The notes below the pieces were generated by a model, which saw only the letters and a program-made list of their open reading frames with translations, was not told the origin of the DNA and did no database searches. DNA of 28,459 bases from JAVKFF01 sp040226215 (GTDB taxonomy: Bacteria; Pseudomonadota; Alphaproteobacteria; DSM-16000; Inquilinaceae), in NCBI GenBank assembly GCA_040226215.1, contig JAVKFF010000053.1, positions 1 through 28,459 on the forward strand, written 5' to 3'. Numbering within the stretch: the stretch's first letter is position 1; each line of letters begins with the position of its first letter. Both the position numbers and the translations under genes were made by a program. This document shows, one piece after another, positions 26,536 through 28,459 of the stretch.

Positions 26536-28074
26536 ATGACACGTCTTCTGGTTCGCGGCGGCACCGTCGTTACCGGTACCTCGGGTCGCGACGGCGTGTC
26601 GAGGATAGAGGACGGCGCCGTCCTGGTCGACGGGGCCGAGATCGCGGCGGTGGACGACTGGACGGTGCTGCGCGCGCGCCATCCCAACCTGCCGGTGACG
26701 GGCTCCGACCGTCACGTCGTTCTGCCTGGCCTGGTGAACGCGCACCACCATGTCGGGCTGACCCCGGTGCAGCTGGGCTCGCTCGACGAGCCGCTGGAGC
26801 TCTGGGCCATTACCCGCCTCTCGGCGCGCGACGTCGATCCCTATCTCGACACGCTCTACTCGGCCTTCGAGATGCTGGCCTCCGGTGTCACCACGGTACA
26901 GCACATCTTCGCCTGGCCGACACGCGACCTCGACGCGCTGCGCCAGCGCATGGGACGGATCATCCAGGCCTACATCGACGTCGGCATGCGGGTCTCGTTC
27001 TCCATGGCGATGCGCGATCAGAACCGCAGCATGCTGCTCACTGACGAGGAGATGCTGGCGGGGGTTCCCAAATCCCTCCGCCCCAGGCTTGCCTGCCGGT
27101 TCGAAACCATGACCGTTCCCCTGGCCGAGCAGATCGCCGTCTTCGAGGATCTGCTGGCGGCCTTCGCGGACCACGACCTGGTACGCATCCAGCTGGCACC
27201 CGGTAACCTTCACTGGTGCTCGGACTCGGCGATCGAGACGGTGCAGCGGCTGTCGGAACGGCACCACCTGCCGCTGCACATCCACCTCCTGGAAACCGCC
27301 TATCAAAAGGAATACGCCCGGCGCCGCACCGGCGGCAGCGCGCTCGACCACCTGCACCGTTTCGGCATGACCGGGCCACACGTCACCATCGGTCACGGCG
27401 TCTGGATGAGCGAGGCCGATGTCGCCCTGGTCGCCGACACCGGCACCCATGTCTGCCACAATTGCAGTTCGAACCTGCGCCTGCGTAGCGGGATCCTGCC
27501 ACTCAACCGTCTGCTCGACAGGGGCATCAGCGTCGCGCTCGGGATCGACGAGGCCGGCATCAACGATGACCGCGACATGCTGCAGGAAATGCGCCTCGTG
27601 CTGAGGCTGCACCGCGAGCCGGGCATGGACGAGCGCTATCCGACAGCCACCCAGGTCCTGCACATGGCGACCGAGGCAGGGGCGGCGACCACGCCTTTCG
27701 CCGACCGCATCGGTCGCTTGGCCCCGGGATATGCCGCGGACCTGTTGGTAATCGACCAAGAGGCCGTCGCCGGCCCCTATCTCGACTCGGCCATCGGGCC
27801 GGTGGACGCGGTGCTGAACCGGGCCAAGCCGGCGCATGTAAAAGCGGTCATGGTCGCCGGCCGGGAGGTGGTCCGCGACGGCGAGGTGATGACCCTCGAC
27901 AGCGCCGCAGCCCTGACCGACCTGAAATGCCAGCTTGCGCAGCCGCAGACGGACGGCGAGCGCGATCGCCGGGACTTCGCGGCCGCTCTCTACGAGCCCG
28001 TACGGCGTCTCTACAGCACCTATCTCGACGCCGTCGAACCCGTCCCGTTCTGGGCGCCCAACTCCCGACGGTAG
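26536..28074 (+). CDS. Amidohydrolase-superfamily deaminase/hydrolase (ATZ/TRZ-chlorohydrolase type)
   Basis: A 512-residue metal-dependent hydrolase. The metal ligands of the single-metal deaminase subgroup are all present: His70 and His72 (NAHHH), His250 (LHIHLLET, with Glu253), His287 (GHGVWMS) and Asp338 (ALGIDEAGIND). No lysine-carboxylation motif of the dihydropyrimidinase/D-hydantoinase type is apparent, so it is probably not the classical ring-opening hydantoinase. Members of this subgroup deaminate or dechlorinate N-heterocycles such as guanine, cytosine analogues, triazines and creatinine-like rings. Next to HyuAB and a carbamoylase, conversion of an imino- or amino-substituted ring to a hydantoin is plausible, but the substrate is unknown. 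There are about 90 extra C-terminal residues after the second beta-sandwich segment. It diverges from the racemase homologue. Confidence 0.88.
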   Translation: MTRLLVRGGTVVTGTSGRDGVSRIEDGAVLVDGAEIAAVDDWTVLRARHPNLPVTGSDRHVVLPGLVNAHHHVGLTPVQLGSLDEPLELWAITRLSARDVDPYLDTLYSAFEMLASGVTTVQHIFAWPTRDLDALRQRMGRIIQAYIDVGMRVSFSMAMRDQNRSMLLTDEEMLAGVPKSLRPRLACRFETMTVPLAEQIAVFEDLLAAFADHDLVRIQLAPGNLHWCSDSAIETVQRLSERHHLPLHIHLLETAYQKEYARRRTGGSALDHLHRFGMTGPHVTIGHGVWMSEADVALVADTGTHVCHNCSSNLRLRSGILPLNRLLDRGISVALGIDEAGINDDRDMLQEMRLVLRLHREPGMDERYPTATQVLHMATEAGAATTPFADRIGRLAPGYAADLLVIDQEAVAGPYLDSAIGPVDAVLNRAKPAHVKAVMVAGREVVRDGEVMTLDSAAALTDLKCQLAQPQTDGERDRRDFAAALYEPVRRLYSTYLDAVEPVPFWAPNSRR

Positions 28075-28377
28075 ACCGAGGGTTGCCTACCGGGACGGAC
28101 AGGTGTCCAGGCCGAACGGACCGAGTGCACCGAACCAAGTTTATTATTATCCACGAATTTTCTTATTGTAGATTTCGTCCGGTCGGGTTCATTCTAACTG
28201 CAAGTCTGGCGCATCCCTGGGCGGGCCGATCGGGTCCATGCGCCGCCACCTGTTCGCGATTTTCCACCAGGCCGACGGAAGGCCGGCGTTGAGCGCATGG
28301 GAGGGAACAGACGGCGTCCCGAGCCGCGCGATTGCGACTGTTAACCGACAACAGCAGACCGGAACGAGGAGGGTGTC
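28075..28377. other. 303-bp intergenic region with an AT-rich patch
   Basis: I see no gene here. An AT-rich stretch (28138-28175) stands out against the GC-rich surroundings and may hold a promoter for the next gene: TATTGT (28164-28169) is a possible -10, with a poor -35 (TTATTA, 28141-28146). A 6-base inverted repeat CGGTAG/CTACCG (28069-28074, 28087-28092) spans the preceding stop codon but lacks a T run. Confidence 0.4.
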
Positions 28378-28459
28378 ATGGATCGAAACCGCTGGAAGAC
28401 CGGGGACGGCACGCCGTTCGGTGATCTCAGCTTCGAGGAGCAGACCTACGAATACGCGC
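28378..28459 (+). CDS. Unrecognised protein, N-terminal 27 codons only (continues past window)
   Basis: An ATG preceded by a strong GAGGAGGG ribosome site (28366-28373) opens a frame that runs to the last base. The visible N-terminus, MDRNRWKTGDGTPFGDLSFE and seven more residues, is polar with no signal peptide or membrane segment. I do not recognise the family. Because it follows the amidohydrolase in the same direction, it may belong to the same pathway. Confidence 0.55.
   Translation, partial: MDRNRWKTGDGTPFGDLSFEEQTYEYA

Noticed and set aside
26474..26542. N-terminal extension of the racemase homologue from a GTG at 26542
   Set aside because: The extra 23 residues lack family similarity and would overlap the divergent amidohydrolase start. 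A GTG with a good ribosome site gives the family N-terminus at 26473.
28069..28092. CGGTAG/CTACCG inverted repeat as a terminator of the amidohydrolase gene
   Set aside because: The arms are only six bases, the loop is 12 bases and no T run follows, so it is too weak to call.
28097..28108. GGACA-GG-TGTCC mini-palindrome resembling half-sites of the 14114 dyad
   Set aside because: The arms are five bases and the spacing differs (2 versus 10). A chance match is likely in GC-rich DNA.

Overview
The window is about 28 kb of GC-rich DNA, dense with genes in tight operons. Many genes overlap at ATGA or TGATG junctions, and some start at GTG. Together with the TRAP and branched-chain-type ABC uptake systems, this looks like a free-living alphaproteobacterium with a large catabolic accessory genome. 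That placement is inference: there is no rRNA or other phylogenetic marker here. Every gene I recognise serves uptake or breakdown of small, mostly nitrogen-containing organic compounds, or regulates it.

Region 1 (1-5103): the 3' end of an MlrC-type M81 metallopeptidase gene and a short-chain dehydrogenase run rightward. They converge on a leftward three-gene operon: an enolase-superfamily enzyme, then the small and large subunits of an N,N-dimethylformamidase-like amide hydrolase. A perfect 12-bp LacI/GalR-type operator (5108-5119) lies where the predicted promoter of this operon would start transcription.

Region 2 (5120-6297): a non-functional insertion-sequence graveyard. It holds an IS481-type transposase N-terminus on + and a frameshifted IS3-type transposase core on -. 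It separates two unrelated catabolic units.

Region 3 (6298-13666): a rightward operon for a four-carbon acid sugar such as D-threonate or D-erythronate. Order: PdxA2-like dehydrogenase, TRAP transporter (dctP, hairpin, dctQ, dctM), FAD oxidoreductase, DeoR-family regulator, DUF1537-family acid-sugar kinase. Expected flow is TRAP import, phosphorylation by the kinase, then oxidation and decarboxylation by PdxA2 to dihydroxyacetone phosphate.

Region 4 (13674-28074): a cyclic ureide (hydantoin)/D-amino-acid module. Leftward ridA diverges from a long rightward operon: substrate-binding protein, a fused LivG-LivF double ATPase, LivH, LivM, HyuA, HyuB, a D-carbamoylase with an intact Glu-Lys-Cys triad, and a DadA-like D-amino-acid dehydrogenase. 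It is followed by an XRE-cupin regulator, a leftward hydantoin-racemase homologue without either catalytic cysteine, and a rightward amidohydrolase. The implied path is ABC uptake, (deamination), ATP-dependent ring opening by HyuAB, carbamoyl removal to a D-amino acid, oxidation by DadA, and hydrolysis of the imine by RidA. The divergent ridA/SBP control region has a near-consensus promoter overlapped by an inverted repeat.

The right edge (28075-28459) is a 303-bp non-coding gap with an AT-rich patch, then the first 27 codons of an unrecognised gene.
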